A DNA stretch of 24,310 bases from Verrucomicrobiales bacterium (GTDB lineage Bacteria; Verrucomicrobiota; Verrucomicrobiia; Verrucomicrobiales; Akkermansiaceae): positions 1 through 24,310 of the forward strand of contig PBTU01000173.1 in the NCBI GenBank assembly GCA_002729295.1, written 5' to 3'. Shown piece after piece: positions 9,179 through 17,003 of this stretch. Made by a program: the position numbers and the translations under genes. How positions within the stretch are numbered: the first letter of the stretch is position 1; every line of letters starts with the position of its first letter. The notes beneath the pieces were generated by a model. It was not told where the DNA came from, did no database searches, and saw only the letters and a program-made list of their open reading frames with translations.

Positions 9179-9574
9179 TTAAAGTTGGGTGACTTCGAGG
9201 GCCACGGGGACTCCGTCGGTGTTGAACTCGATAAGAAAGGTGTAGGTGTCTTTTTGGTTGAGGTTTCCGGCGGTAAAACCGTCGGGGATAATGATGGGAA
9301 TATGGACTGGATTGCCGTCCTGTTCAACTTCAAGAGTGACGATTTGCGAGGAAGCGCGAATTTCCCGGGCGATGAGAACGCCAGTGACCTGGTTTTTGTT
9401 GCCTGCAAGGCTCCGCCCGTTGGTCCGGAAGCTGACCGCATCGAGTACCGGGGCGTCAAAGCCAGAGGGTTTTTGGTTGATGAACCAATATCCTGCTCCG
9501 AGGACAACAATAAGAACGATCGCTCCAACGAGGAGAGCCTGAGTATTAACGCCTGAACTTGCGCGACGAGCCAT
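9179..9574 (-). CDS. Single-pass membrane protein with small exported domain, function unknown
   Basis: The 131-residue protein has a short basic N-terminus (MARRASSG), one membrane helix (about 13-32) and an extracytoplasmic beta-rich domain (about 40-131). By the positive-inside rule the domain faces the periplasm. No family is recognised. It lies 18 bases after the ABC transporter gene and 12 bases before the large TPR-like exported protein, so the three are very likely one transcript. It could connect the inner-membrane transporter with the exported protein. Its ATG at 9574 has no Shine-Dalgarno sequence. Confidence 0.78.
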   Translation of the reverse strand: MARRASSGVNTQALLVGAIVLIVVLGAGYWFINQKPSGFDAPVLDAVSFRTNGRSLAGNKNQVTGVLIAREIRASSQIVTLEVEQDGNPVHIPIIIPDGFTAGNLNQKDTYTFLIEFNTDGVPVALEVTQL

Positions 9575-9592
9575 AATATTAGGGTAAGTGGT

Positions 9593-11359
9593 TTATGTGT
9601 CCCATTGGTGACGGCTGGAGCCGATCCAAGAGGCGATGAGTCCAATGATAATATGGATAGAGAGAACAGAAAAGCATGTGTTTGAGGCCGAGAGGGCCGT
9701 TTCCACGACGGTATTTACAGCTGTCCGGGAATTTCCGATTAATGAGGTGACGCTTCCTGACCAAGCCCAATAGGCGGAAATGAAAGGGCGGGTAAATGGT
9801 TCCACGGTGAGGGGGAGAGCCAGAACGGCCCCGGAAAGCGGAAGCTGGAATCCCACGAGATAGACTGAAAGCAGTGAGGCTTGCTCTGCGGTGCGCATCA
9901 AGCTGGATATCCCCAAGCAAATAGATGTCATGGCCGCATTCACCAGAATAAGGAAAAAAGCATGGCTCATGAAATCGCCGCCGAACGTCCAGAAGAACTG
10001 CACAAACCAAGCCATCCAGAGGGATTGCACAAGAATGAGGAAAGAAAGGAATGCTACTTTGCTCATCAGATAGGCGAAAGGGCTTACTCCTCCGAATTTT
10101 TCCTTTTCGAAAATTTGGCGTTCCCCGGCGATTTCGCGGGCCGCATTATTCGAGCCCATCAGGGAGAGGAGCACGACCTGGAACATAATCATTCCCGAAA
10201 TCGCTGATCCAACCTGAGCGCGGTCTTGTTCCACCCCGACTTGAAGTTTGAATTCTTCCTGAAGATCTCCGCCAGTTGATCCGGTAAACTGGCGCATGCT
10301 CTCGTTCGCCCGGTCGGCGAAAAGGATCACTAAAAGGGGGAAGCAGATCAAAATGGCCAGTTGAAGGATGATTTGGCCACGATCTCGCGCGAAGATTTTA
10401 CATCGTCGGCTGAGAAGGGTGGAGAATTGGCTCAGAAGTCCTGGGGCTTTGACGGGTGGAGGCAGCTCGGCGATGATTTCTCCGTCTTCATCCTCTTCGG
10501 GCCCGGTATAGACGGTGTGCTTCAATTTGAGGATCCCCCGATCAATGAGTGCTTTGCGGTTGCGCTCGATCTTGGAGTAGTAGCTTTCCTGATGTTTGAG
10601 CCAGGAGGAACGCCATTTTTCGGAGCTTTGCTTCGCGAGTTGCGGATAGACGAGCTCGGTATGATCCACCGAGAAGTAGTGGGTGAGTTGATCCGGAGTG
10701 CCGTGATAGGCGACCCGCCCTTCATGGAGAACCAGAATCGAGTCGTAAAGCTCCAGGTGAGCCAGCGAGTGGGTGACCGAGAGGACGATGCGGCCTTCTT
10801 TGCGCGAGATGTCGTGGAGGAGATTGACGATTTCCCTCTCTGATCGAGGATCGAGGCCACTCGTGACCTCATCACAAAGAAGAAGTTTTGGGTCGGAAAC
10901 CAGCTCCATGGCGAGGCCAAGCCGTCTTTTTTGCCCCCCTGAGAGAACGCTCACGGGCCGGTCGGCAATGGGAGCCAGTCCGGTTTCCTCGAGAACACGG
11001 TCAATGCGGTGGTCGAGTTCTTTGGTTCCGCGGGTTTTCACGCGGAGCTTTGTGGAGGCCTCGACAGATTCGTCGACGCTGAGTTGGTCATAGGCGATCG
11101 AAAACTGCGGGACGTATCCAATCTCCCAGGGTTCCAAATCACCATCCTCCGAGAGATTTCGTCCTTCCCACCACAGGGTACCGTCAGATTCCGGATTGAG
11201 GCCGGCTACGGTCTTGAGCAGGGTGGTTTTTCCGCAACCGGAGGGCCCGACGATAGCCATGAAGTGGCCTCGAGGAATCTTGAGGCTGACACGGTCGACG
11301 AGATTATGGGGTTCACCATCCTTATGAATGGCAAAACAAACATCTTTCAGTTCGAGCAC
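9593..11359 (-). CDS. ABCG-like ABC transporter, ATPase fused to ABC-2 type permease
   Basis: The 588-residue protein has an N-terminal ATPase and a C-terminal permease, the order of eukaryotic ABCG/White half-transporters and their bacterial relatives. ATPase motifs are Walker A GPSGCGKTT (38-46), Q-loop Gln 85, signature LSGGQ (139-143), Walker B LLLCDE (159-164), D-loop SGLD and switch His 197. A charged linker (about 245-305) follows. Then come about six membrane helices from 330 to 580 with a large loop at 350-385, as in ABC2_membrane permeases. It probably works as a homodimer exporting a lipid or other hydrophobic substrate; the substrate is not deducible. It uses a GTG start and lies first in a three-gene cluster. 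Confidence 0.9.
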   Translation of the reverse strand: MLELKDVCFAIHKDGEPHNLVDRVSLKIPRGHFMAIVGPSGCGKTTLLKTVAGLNPESDGTLWWEGRNLSEDGDLEPWEIGYVPQFSIAYDQLSVDESVEASTKLRVKTRGTKELDHRIDRVLEETGLAPIADRPVSVLSGGQKRRLGLAMELVSDPKLLLCDEVTSGLDPRSEREIVNLLHDISRKEGRIVLSVTHSLAHLELYDSILVLHEGRVAYHGTPDQLTHYFSVDHTELVYPQLAKQSSEKWRSSWLKHQESYYSKIERNRKALIDRGILKLKHTVYTGPEEDEDGEIIAELPPPVKAPGLLSQFSTLLSRRCKIFARDRGQIILQLAILICFPLLVILFADRANESMRQFTGSTGGDLQEEFKLQVGVEQDRAQVGSAISGMIMFQVVLLSLMGSNNAAREIAGERQIFEKEKFGGVSPFAYLMSKVAFLSFLILVQSLWMAWFVQFFWTFGGDFMSHAFFLILVNAAMTSICLGISSLMRTAEQASLLSVYLVGFQLPLSGAVLALPLTVEPFTRPFISAYWAWSGSVTSLIGNSRTAVNTVVETALSASNTCFSVLSIHIIIGLIASWIGSSRHQWDT

Positions 11360-11543
11360 TGGTAGCGGTGGTTGATCGGTAGGTTGGTGTCCCGAAGAGA
11401 GTGAATTCTCCCCGGAAGAGCTAATATGACGAAATCATGCCGAGAGGGGAAGTCAGAAAGCACGATCAATCTCTTTGCGCTTAGGGTTGCCCATTCGTTC
11501 ATTTAAGACATACTCACGACAACTAACTCGAAAAAATCATTCT

Positions 11544-12002
11544 GTGGACCTCACTGAAATCAAAAAAATCGTCAAACTCATGGATGATCATGGGCTTTCG
11601 CAATTCCAATACGAAAAGGAAGATTTTAATCTCAAGCTGAAGAAAGGGGTAGATATCGATGAGATTCAAGGTCTTTTGGGATCTCTCGGTTCAGGTGCGG
11701 CTCCTGTCGCTCCGATTGCGGCACCTGCTCCAGTCCCTGCCGCTGAGAGCGCTGCTCCAGAGCCTGCTGGAGAGGAAGTCTCCTCACCGATGGTGGGGAC
11801 ATTTTATCGTAAGGCTTCTCCTGAATCTCCCAATTTCGTGGAAGTCGGTGATGCGGTCAATGAAGGGCAGACCCTCTGTATTATCGAGGCAATGAAAGTG
11901 ATGAATGAGATTAAGGCTGAAAAATCCGGGACGATTTCTCAGGTTTGTGTCGATGACGGCAATTCCGTGCAGTTTGGGGATGCTCTTTTCCGACTTCAGT
12001 AA
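11544..12002 (+). CDS. accB: Biotin carboxyl carrier protein of acetyl-CoA carboxylase
   Basis: The carrier moves carboxybiotin between biotin carboxylase and carboxyltransferase in the first step of fatty acid synthesis. I place the start at GTG 11544, giving 152 residues beginning MDLTEIKKIVKLM, which matches the usual AccB N-terminus. An upstream in-frame TTG at 11475 would add 23 residues unlike the family. The N-terminal helical region is followed by an Ala/Pro linker (about 51-78) and the biotinyl domain (about 80-152), with the biotin-accepting lysine K118 in EAMKVMNE. accC starts 18 bases downstream. The carboxyltransferase genes accA and accD are not in the window. No Shine-Dalgarno sequence precedes the GTG. 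Confidence 0.95.
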   Translation: MDLTEIKKIVKLMDDHGLSQFQYEKEDFNLKLKKGVDIDEIQGLLGSLGSGAAPVAPIAAPAPVPAAESAAPEPAGEEVSSPMVGTFYRKASPESPNFVEVGDAVNEGQTLCIIEAMKVMNEIKAEKSGTISQVCVDDGNSVQFGDALFRLQ

Positions 12003-12020
12003 TCTAGCCCTGATATCCCT

Positions 12021-13376
12021 ATGTTTTCGCGCGTCCTCGTAGCCAACCGGGGTGAAATTGCCCTGAGAATCATCCGTGCCTGCCGTGAACTCGGTGTGGA
12101 ATCAATCGCAGTCTATTCTGAGGCTGATGTTGATTCAATGCATGTTCAACTTGCTGATGATGCGGTCTGTATTGGGCCGGGCCCCAGCAAAGAAAGTTAT
12201 CTGAAACCTGATCGGATCATCGCGGCCGCGGAGATCATGGAGGCTGATGCCATCCATCCGGGATACGGTTTTCTCTCGGAAAACGCCCGTTTCGCGGAGA
12301 TATGCGAAAGCTGTAACATTAATTTTATCGGGCCCTCTGCCGAGGTGATTCGCACCATGGGGGATAAAAATACCGCCCGTGCCACGGCTTTGGCAAACGG
12401 AGTGCCGGTAACCCCGGGGTCCGATGGGATTGTGGCGTCGATCGAAGAAGGTTTGGCTTTGGCCAGGGGAATTGGGTTTCCGGTCATGGTGAAGGCTACG
12501 GCCGGCGGAGGGGGACGTGGCATGCGCCCGGTGATGGATGAAAGCGAGTTCGAAAGCCAGTTCAATGCGGCATCCAAAGAGGCCGAGGCCTGTTTCAATA
12601 ATGGGGATTGCTACATCGAAAAGCTCGTTCTTGAGCCTCACCACATCGAATTTCAGATACTGGCGGACAATTACGGAAATTACCTCCAGTTGGGTGAGCG
12701 GGATTGCTCAATGCAACGTCGCAACCAAAAGATTATCGAGGAGTGTCCTAGTCCGTTGATTTCCGAAGAACTTCGCGAGAGGATGGCAGTTGCCTCGGTC
12801 AGTTTGATTAAAGCGATTGAATACCGGAATGCAGGCACGATTGAGTATTTGGTAAATGCCGATGCTACCGATTTCTATTTCATGGAGATGAATACCCGGA
12901 TTCAGGTAGAGCATCCTGTGACCGAGGAGGTGATGGGATGTGAATTGATCAAAGAGCAGATCCGTATTGCTGCGGGGGATCCGGTCTCGGAGCATGTGAT
13001 CGGAACTGAGCCTCGAGGGCATTCCATCGAATGTCGTATTAATGCCGAAGATCCATACAACAACTTTACCCCAAGCCCAGGAACGATCGACCTTTGGTAT
13101 GCTCCGGGTGGCAAGGGAGTTCGCGTCGATACGCATGTCTACTCCGGTTATACCGTGCCTCCTCATTACGACTCCATGATCGCCAAGTTGATCGTGACCG
13201 CTTCCTCCCGAGAGGTGGCCATTGCGCGAATGAAGAGGGCTCTCGCTGAATTCATAATTGGTGGAATCAAAACGACGATTCCTTTCCAGCAGGAGATTAT
13301 TGATCATCCGGATTTCATTAACGGGAAATACGATATCGCCTGGGTGGAGAAATACCTAAAAGAGAAGGAGCTCTAG
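12021..13376 (+). CDS. accC: Biotin carboxylase subunit of acetyl-CoA carboxylase
   Basis: The enzyme carboxylates biotin on AccB using ATP and bicarbonate. The 451-residue length is normal for AccC. The N-terminal domain begins FSRVLVANRGEIALRI. The ATP-grasp domain has K116 (GDKNTAR), K158 and the Gly-rich lid AGGGGRGM (161-168). The active-site stretch MEMNTRIQVEHPVTEE lies at 288-303, with R293 and E297 at the expected catalytic positions, and MQRRNQKIIEECPSP at 231-245 is also conserved. The C-terminal domain is complete. It follows accB by 18 bases, and its 3' end contains the ribosome binding site of thiE, so the genes are probably translated from one transcript. Confidence 0.97.
   Translation: MFSRVLVANRGEIALRIIRACRELGVESIAVYSEADVDSMHVQLADDAVCIGPGPSKESYLKPDRIIAAAEIMEADAIHPGYGFLSENARFAEICESCNINFIGPSAEVIRTMGDKNTARATALANGVPVTPGSDGIVASIEEGLALARGIGFPVMVKATAGGGGRGMRPVMDESEFESQFNAASKEAEACFNNGDCYIEKLVLEPHHIEFQILADNYGNYLQLGERDCSMQRRNQKIIEECPSPLISEELRERMAVASVSLIKAIEYRNAGTIEYLVNADATDFYFMEMNTRIQVEHPVTEEVMGCELIKEQIRIAAGDPVSEHVIGTEPRGHSIECRINAEDPYNNFTPSPGTIDLWYAPGGKGVRVDTHVYSGYTVPPHYDSMIAKLIVTASSREVAIARMKRALAEFIIGGIKTTIPFQQEIIDHPDFINGKYDIAWVEKYLKEKEL
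13365..13370 (+). promoter_or_regulatory. Shine-Dalgarno sequence of thiE inside accC
   Basis: AAGGAG lies 9 bases before the ATG at 13380, within the last codons of accC. It is one of only two clear Shine-Dalgarno sequences among the starts examined in this window, and it fixes the thiE start. Confidence 0.6.
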
Positions 13377-13379
13377 GCG

Positions 13380-14021
13380 ATGGTCGATATTTCGGATGCT
13401 TTCCTCTATGGGATCGTTGACTTGGGCTATGTTGATAAAAGTAAGGCCGTCGGAATGGCGCGCTCCCTCTTGGATGGGGGCGTTGGCCTGCTTCAGTTGA
13501 GGGCGAAAGCCCATCAGCCTGATGCATTACTCCCTCTGGCGAATTTGCTCCGGGAGGCGTGCGACGAGTTTTCCATTCCCCTTGTTGTTAATGATCACGT
13601 GAATCTTGCCCGGGATTGTCGCGCCCACGGATTACACCTGGGCCAGGATGATGGGAGCTTGTCAGCTGCGAGAGAAGTTCTTGAAGATGGAGTGATCATT
13701 GGACGGTCCACCCATTCGGTCGAGCAGGCCCGTTCCGCGTTGGAAGAAGGGGCTGACTATATTGGATTTGGTCCCGTTTTCCCCACCCCCACAAAAGAGG
13801 GGCGTCCGGCGATCGGATTAGGTGATATTTCCGAAGTTCAATCTACCGTGGGTTCGAAAATCCCCGTGTTTTGCATAGGCGGGATAAAGCCCATGAATCT
13901 TACTGAGGTTATCGCGGCCGGAGCCCGCCGGTGTGTCGTGGTGTCTCATTTGTTGCAGGCCCATTCTCCAAAGGAAGAAGCGTCTCTAATCCTTTCCACT
14001 CTGATCAACCATAGTCACTAA
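13380..14021 (+). CDS. thiE: Thiamine phosphate synthase
   Basis: The enzyme joins HMP pyrophosphate with thiazole phosphate to make thiamine monophosphate. The 213-residue TIM barrel has the family motifs in order: QLRAK (39-43), NDH in VVNDHVNLA (71-73), HLGQDD (86-91), IGRSTHS (107-113), YIGFGPVFPTPTK (127-139) and the phosphate-binding GGI (167-169). The usual end motif GVAVVSAI is replaced by CVVVSHLL, so the last barrel strands are somewhat divergent. TenI-like relatives share this fold, but the pyrophosphate-binding residues are kept here. It starts 3 bases after accC, and a kinase gene follows 5 bases after its stop. No other thiamine gene is visible. Confidence 0.88.
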   Translation: MVDISDAFLYGIVDLGYVDKSKAVGMARSLLDGGVGLLQLRAKAHQPDALLPLANLLREACDEFSIPLVVNDHVNLARDCRAHGLHLGQDDGSLSAAREVLEDGVIIGRSTHSVEQARSALEEGADYIGFGPVFPTPTKEGRPAIGLGDISEVQSTVGSKIPVFCIGGIKPMNLTEVIAAGARRCVVVSHLLQAHSPKEEASLILSTLINHSH

Positions 14022-14026
14022 ATAGA

Positions 14027-14938
14027 ATGTCGATACTCGTGGGCGGCTCAGTCGCCATAGATAATGTAAAAACTCCTTCAGCGGACGAAAAAGGCCTCCT
14101 TGGAGGATCCGCTAGTTACGCCGCCCTGGCTGCAGCCAAGTTAGCCTCCCCGGTTCACCTTTTGGGGATCGTGGGTCATGATTTCCCGGCAGGCCATTTA
14201 ACGATGCTTGAGGGGAACGGGGTGGACCTTGGTGGTCTGGAACATTCGAGCGAGGAATCTTTCACCTGGAGTGGTGAATATCACGAAAATATGAATGAGA
14301 GAACCACCCACAACGTGGCGATCAATGTTCTGGAGCACTGGGAAGTGAAAGTTCCCGATGCCGTGGCCTCGTCTCCCTTTGTCGTGCTGGCCAACATGGC
14401 CCCGCTGAACCAATTGGAGCTGCTTTCCCAGTGCACAGCGTCGGAGAAGTTCGTGGTGGCCGACACCATGGATCTATGGATTGCCATTGCGCGTGATGAA
14501 TTGGAGGAGGTGATGGCAAAAATTGACCTCTTAGTGATCAATGAGGGAGAGGCCCGCGAATATGCCGGAACGAATAATCTCATCTTGGCCGGTGAGCGTC
14601 TCCGAGAGAAAGGGCCGCAATATGTTGTAATCAAACTGGGGGAGTTCGGTGCACTCCTTTTTGGTGAGAACGAATTTTTTCGCTGTGGAGCCTGGCCACT
14701 GAGAGACCTTGAGGATCCGACAGGGGCGGGGGATACCTTTCTTGGTGGGATGATCGGGCATCTGGCCTCTCAAAATGCCGTGGCACCCAGCTTCGCCCAG
14801 CTTCGGCGGGCCGTTGTGATTGGGTCGATTCTCGCGTCCTACACCTGCCAGGACTTTTCCACGAGAGCCCTGGAGGCTGTGACTTCGCATGATTTGGATT
14901 CCAGAATGAAGGAGTTCGAGCTGATTTCTCAGTGGTAG
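14027..14938 (+). CDS. PfkB family (ribokinase-type) sugar or nucleoside kinase
   Basis: The 303-residue protein has the ribokinase fold. A Gly-rich N-terminal motif, GLLGGSASYAA, lies at 23-33. The C-terminal PfkB signature DPTGAGDTF lies at 230-238, with catalytic base D236. VINEGEA (170-176) is the usual NxxE-type phosphate/Mg region. The substrate cannot be read from sequence; sugar or nucleoside are both possible. It differs from ThiD or ThiM, so its position 5 bases after thiE does not by itself make it a thiamine kinase. It is the last gene of the accBC-thiE cluster. No Shine-Dalgarno sequence is seen. Confidence 0.85.
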   Translation: MSILVGGSVAIDNVKTPSADEKGLLGGSASYAALAAAKLASPVHLLGIVGHDFPAGHLTMLEGNGVDLGGLEHSSEESFTWSGEYHENMNERTTHNVAINVLEHWEVKVPDAVASSPFVVLANMAPLNQLELLSQCTASEKFVVADTMDLWIAIARDELEEVMAKIDLLVINEGEAREYAGTNNLILAGERLREKGPQYVVIKLGEFGALLFGENEFFRCGAWPLRDLEDPTGAGDTFLGGMIGHLASQNAVAPSFAQLRRAVVIGSILASYTCQDFSTRALEAVTSHDLDSRMKEFELISQW

Positions 14939-15016
14939 GTGGCGAAATGGTGCGCTTTGTTGAAGCCACAAGGGTTTTTCCGCTTAAAAAAAATGAACAA
15001 AATGACAAAAAAGGCA

Positions 15017-15046
15017 TTGACCACCCCCCGTTCCCAGCGATAGCTT
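15017..15046 (+). promoter_or_regulatory. Possible sigma70-type promoter for the TIGR02597-like gene
   Basis: TTGACC (15017-15022) and TAGCTT (15041-15046) are 18 bases apart in the 177-base gap before the gene. The -35 box is good and the -10 weak. The leader carries a small imperfect hairpin (15068-15092) about 24 bases before the ATG. Confidence 0.3.
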
Positions 15047-15115
15047 TCCAGTGGATTGCCTGCGGATACTCACTTTCTTCGCGAAAATGAGTCTTAAACA
15101 CCAAAGAAAAAGAAA

Positions 15116-16165
15116 ATGAAAATGAAAACAAAAACTCTGAAAGTCGCTGCAGCGATGGGCCTTACCGCTCTGCTTGTTGGTAGCGCCGCAGCTCAAGAAT
15201 CAGCGTCAAAGCCTGTCGGTTATGAAACGCTTCCGATCAACGGCGGGTTCAACTATCTTGGCCTTCGCTTGCACGAAGCACCTGTCGCCAGTGGAACAGT
15301 AACTGCGGTCGATGCCGACTCCGTTACAGATAGTAATGCTGACTTTTCTGCATTGACCGGCACCTATGTGCTCGAAATCGCTAACGCCACTGGAACGATT
15401 CAACAGGTGGCTTCCTTTAATGGTGCAACTGACATCCCCACTGCTGACCTCACTGCCGTGGTAGCAGTTGATGACACCTACACACTGCGTCCTGTAGCTA
15501 CCTTGGCTTCCGTGTTCGGACTAGCCAATGAGTCAGGTTTGGATGCTGGTACTGGTGGCCCTGCTGGAGCGGACGTCGTGTGGCTCCCTACTGCTACTGG
15601 TTTTGATAAGTATTATTATGACAGCTTTGGCCCAGCGTTTGGTGGAGCCACTTGGGCTAAGATTGATGATGGTGGTGGGCTTCCTACTCCTGTTGCTGCC
15701 CCTAGTGCAGTTAACATTTTCTACACCGATGGTGTGGTTCTCGTTGGAGCTGGCGTTGACAACTCACTCGTCGTTACTGGCTCAGTAAAGTTGACTTCAA
15801 CAGACTTGGCTCTTCAAGACGGATTTAACTACCTCAGTAGTATTTCTCCTGCCGGTGGATCTCTAGGCACCATGTTTGGCGCTGCAAACGAGGCCGGGTT
15901 GGATTTTGGTACTGGCGGGCCCGCTGGAGCTGACGCAGTTTGGATTCCGACTGCTAATGGATTTGACAAGTATTACTACGATAACTTTGGTCCAGCGTTT
16001 GGCGGGGCCACATGGGCGCAGATTGACGATGGTGGTGGACTTCCAACTGCCGTTGCTGATGCCAATGCTGTCTCAACTGATGATGCAAGTGGAATTATTA
16101 TCGTGAATGCCGGCGGACAGGGTGCTGTCACTGCGGGTGTTCCGTCATTCTACTCACAATTGTAA
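15116..16165 (+). CDS. Exported TIGR02597-like protein with internal duplication
   Basis: The 349-residue protein starts with a signal peptide ending AAAQ near residue 27. The rest is beta-rich and Gly/Ala/Asp-rich. Segments GGFNYLGL (43-50) and DGFNYLSS (235-242) and two near-identical blocks of about 65 residues (135-199 and 255-319) show that it is built from two repeats. The repeated elements GTGGPAGAD, GFDKYYYD and FGPAFGGATWA are highly conserved. It resembles the TIGR02597 family, which I know from Verrucomicrobia; function is unknown. It lies 19 bases before a PEP-CTERM protein gene, so the two are probably co-expressed as surface or matrix proteins. Two ATG codons (15116, 15122) are possible; the first is used. 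Confidence 0.82.
   Translation: MKMKTKTLKVAAAMGLTALLVGSAAAQESASKPVGYETLPINGGFNYLGLRLHEAPVASGTVTAVDADSVTDSNADFSALTGTYVLEIANATGTIQQVASFNGATDIPTADLTAVVAVDDTYTLRPVATLASVFGLANESGLDAGTGGPAGADVVWLPTATGFDKYYYDSFGPAFGGATWAKIDDGGGLPTPVAAPSAVNIFYTDGVVLVGAGVDNSLVVTGSVKLTSTDLALQDGFNYLSSISPAGGSLGTMFGAANEAGLDFGTGGPAGADAVWIPTANGFDKYYYDNFGPAFGGATWAQIDDGGGLPTAVADANAVSTDDASGIIIVNAGGQGAVTAGVPSFYSQL
15506..15712 (+). repeat. First copy of internal coding repeat
   Basis: This encodes residues 131-199 of the TIGR02597-like protein. It pairs with 15866-16072, offset by exactly 360 bases. By hand count 53 of 65 aligned residues are identical, while many third codon positions differ. Confidence 0.85.
15866..16072 (+). 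repeat. Second copy of internal coding repeat
   Basis: This encodes residues 251-319 of the TIGR02597-like protein and is the partner of 15506-15712. Differences are mostly synonymous, which suggests an old duplication kept by selection on the protein. Confidence 0.85.
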
Positions 16166-16184
16166 AAAAAATCATTCCACAACT

Positions 16185-16835
16185 ATGAAATTGAAATTAA
16201 TAACGATCTTCGGTCTTGCAACGGTTGCGGCTAACGCTGCTACCAACTCAAGTATCACGAACTTCTCCCTGCCAACATCGGCCTTGCCGATTGTGGACAA
16301 TGCAGGTAACCCAATTGCTACGGCGGATTCAAGCATCCAATTCGGATCATTCTCCGATGCATTTGCTGCGACCTTGGGTGATTTGGATACCCTCACGGCC
16401 GACGATGCTGTGATCGCGGCATTCACCCCAACAGGTCCATCGGGAGTATTTGCCCAGCCAGGTTTGTTCAATACCGTGCTGCAGACAGATGGAACAGGTG
16501 CTCTTGGAGATGCCGCTGGAGACAACGGTGCGTATGCATTGGTCACATGGACTGGTGGAGTTGGAAATCAGGCTCTCGTGATTGATTTGGGACAAGCGTT
16601 CCCTAAGCAAGTTGCGGGAAATGCTAACCTTACTCTTGGTCGGGCAATCGAAGTTGGTGATGTTGCGTTTGGCAATCAAACACTCGTCGGCGCCGACACT
16701 TCTGCGCTTCCTTCTCCGTTTCAGCCATTCAGCCAAGGTATCACCTTTGATGCCGGCGTTGTCATTCCTGAGCCGTCGACCGGGCTTCTTAGCCTGATTG
16801 CTGGACTTGGGCTCCTTGGACGCCGTCGTCGCTAG
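16185..16835 (+). CDS. PEP-CTERM sorting domain protein
   Basis: The 216-residue protein has a signal peptide ending near ANA (residue 18), an Asn/Ser/Asp-rich beta-type body and a textbook C-terminal PEP-CTERM tail. The tail is PEP at 195-197, a hydrophobic Leu/Gly segment (200-212) and RRRR at the end. Exosortase recognises and cleaves this tail, and such proteins are typically linked to exopolysaccharide production. The kinase and export genes at 1109-3881 fit that, although no exosortase gene is in the window. I chose ATG 16185 because it begins the signal peptide; the frame is open further up into the preceding gene without a good start. A terminator follows. Confidence 0.9.
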   Translation: MKLKLITIFGLATVAANAATNSSITNFSLPTSALPIVDNAGNPIATADSSIQFGSFSDAFAATLGDLDTLTADDAVIAAFTPTGPSGVFAQPGLFNTVLQTDGTGALGDAAGDNGAYALVTWTGGVGNQALVIDLGQAFPKQVAGNANLTLGRAIEVGDVAFGNQTLVGADTSALPSPFQPFSQGITFDAGVVIPEPSTGLLSLIAGLGLLGRRRR

Positions 16836-16878
16836 TTTGCTTCCAGTAAGCAACACGAATCTTTTTCTTTTCGTTTTC

Positions 16879-16912
16879 ACACCCGTCTCCTGAGGGAGGC
16901 GGGTGTTTTTTG
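16879..16912 (+). terminator. Rho-independent terminator after the PEP-CTERM gene
   Basis: A 12-bp stem (16879-16890 with 16895-16906, one G-T pair), a TGAG loop and a run of six T. It closes the transcript of the two exported proteins. Confidence 0.85.
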
Positions 16913-16986
16913 TGCCCTGATGGAGAGGGTTGGATCAGGGAAACTGATGCCTCCGTATCCTTGACAGAAAGGCGTGTCTACGGCAC

Positions 16987-16994
16987 GGGAGGTG
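16987..16994 (+). promoter_or_regulatory. Strong Shine-Dalgarno sequence of pgk
   Basis: GGGAGGTG ends 9 bases before ATG 17004 and pairs fully with a canonical anti-Shine-Dalgarno. It decides the pgk start against the upstream in-frame GTG at 16974. Confidence 0.75.
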
Positions 16995-17003
16995 TGCACA
17001 ATT

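Noticed and set aside
11475..11543. Upstream TTG start for accB
   Set aside because: The extra 23 residues do not match AccB proteins, whose N-terminus fits the GTG at 11544.
12708..13307. Open frame of 199 codons on the - strand inside accC
   Set aside because: It lies fully within a certain gene on the other strand and has no recognisable features.
16961..16966. TTGACA upstream of pgk
   Set aside because: The position 17 bases downstream is GC-rich and not a -10 box; it runs into the ribosome binding site.
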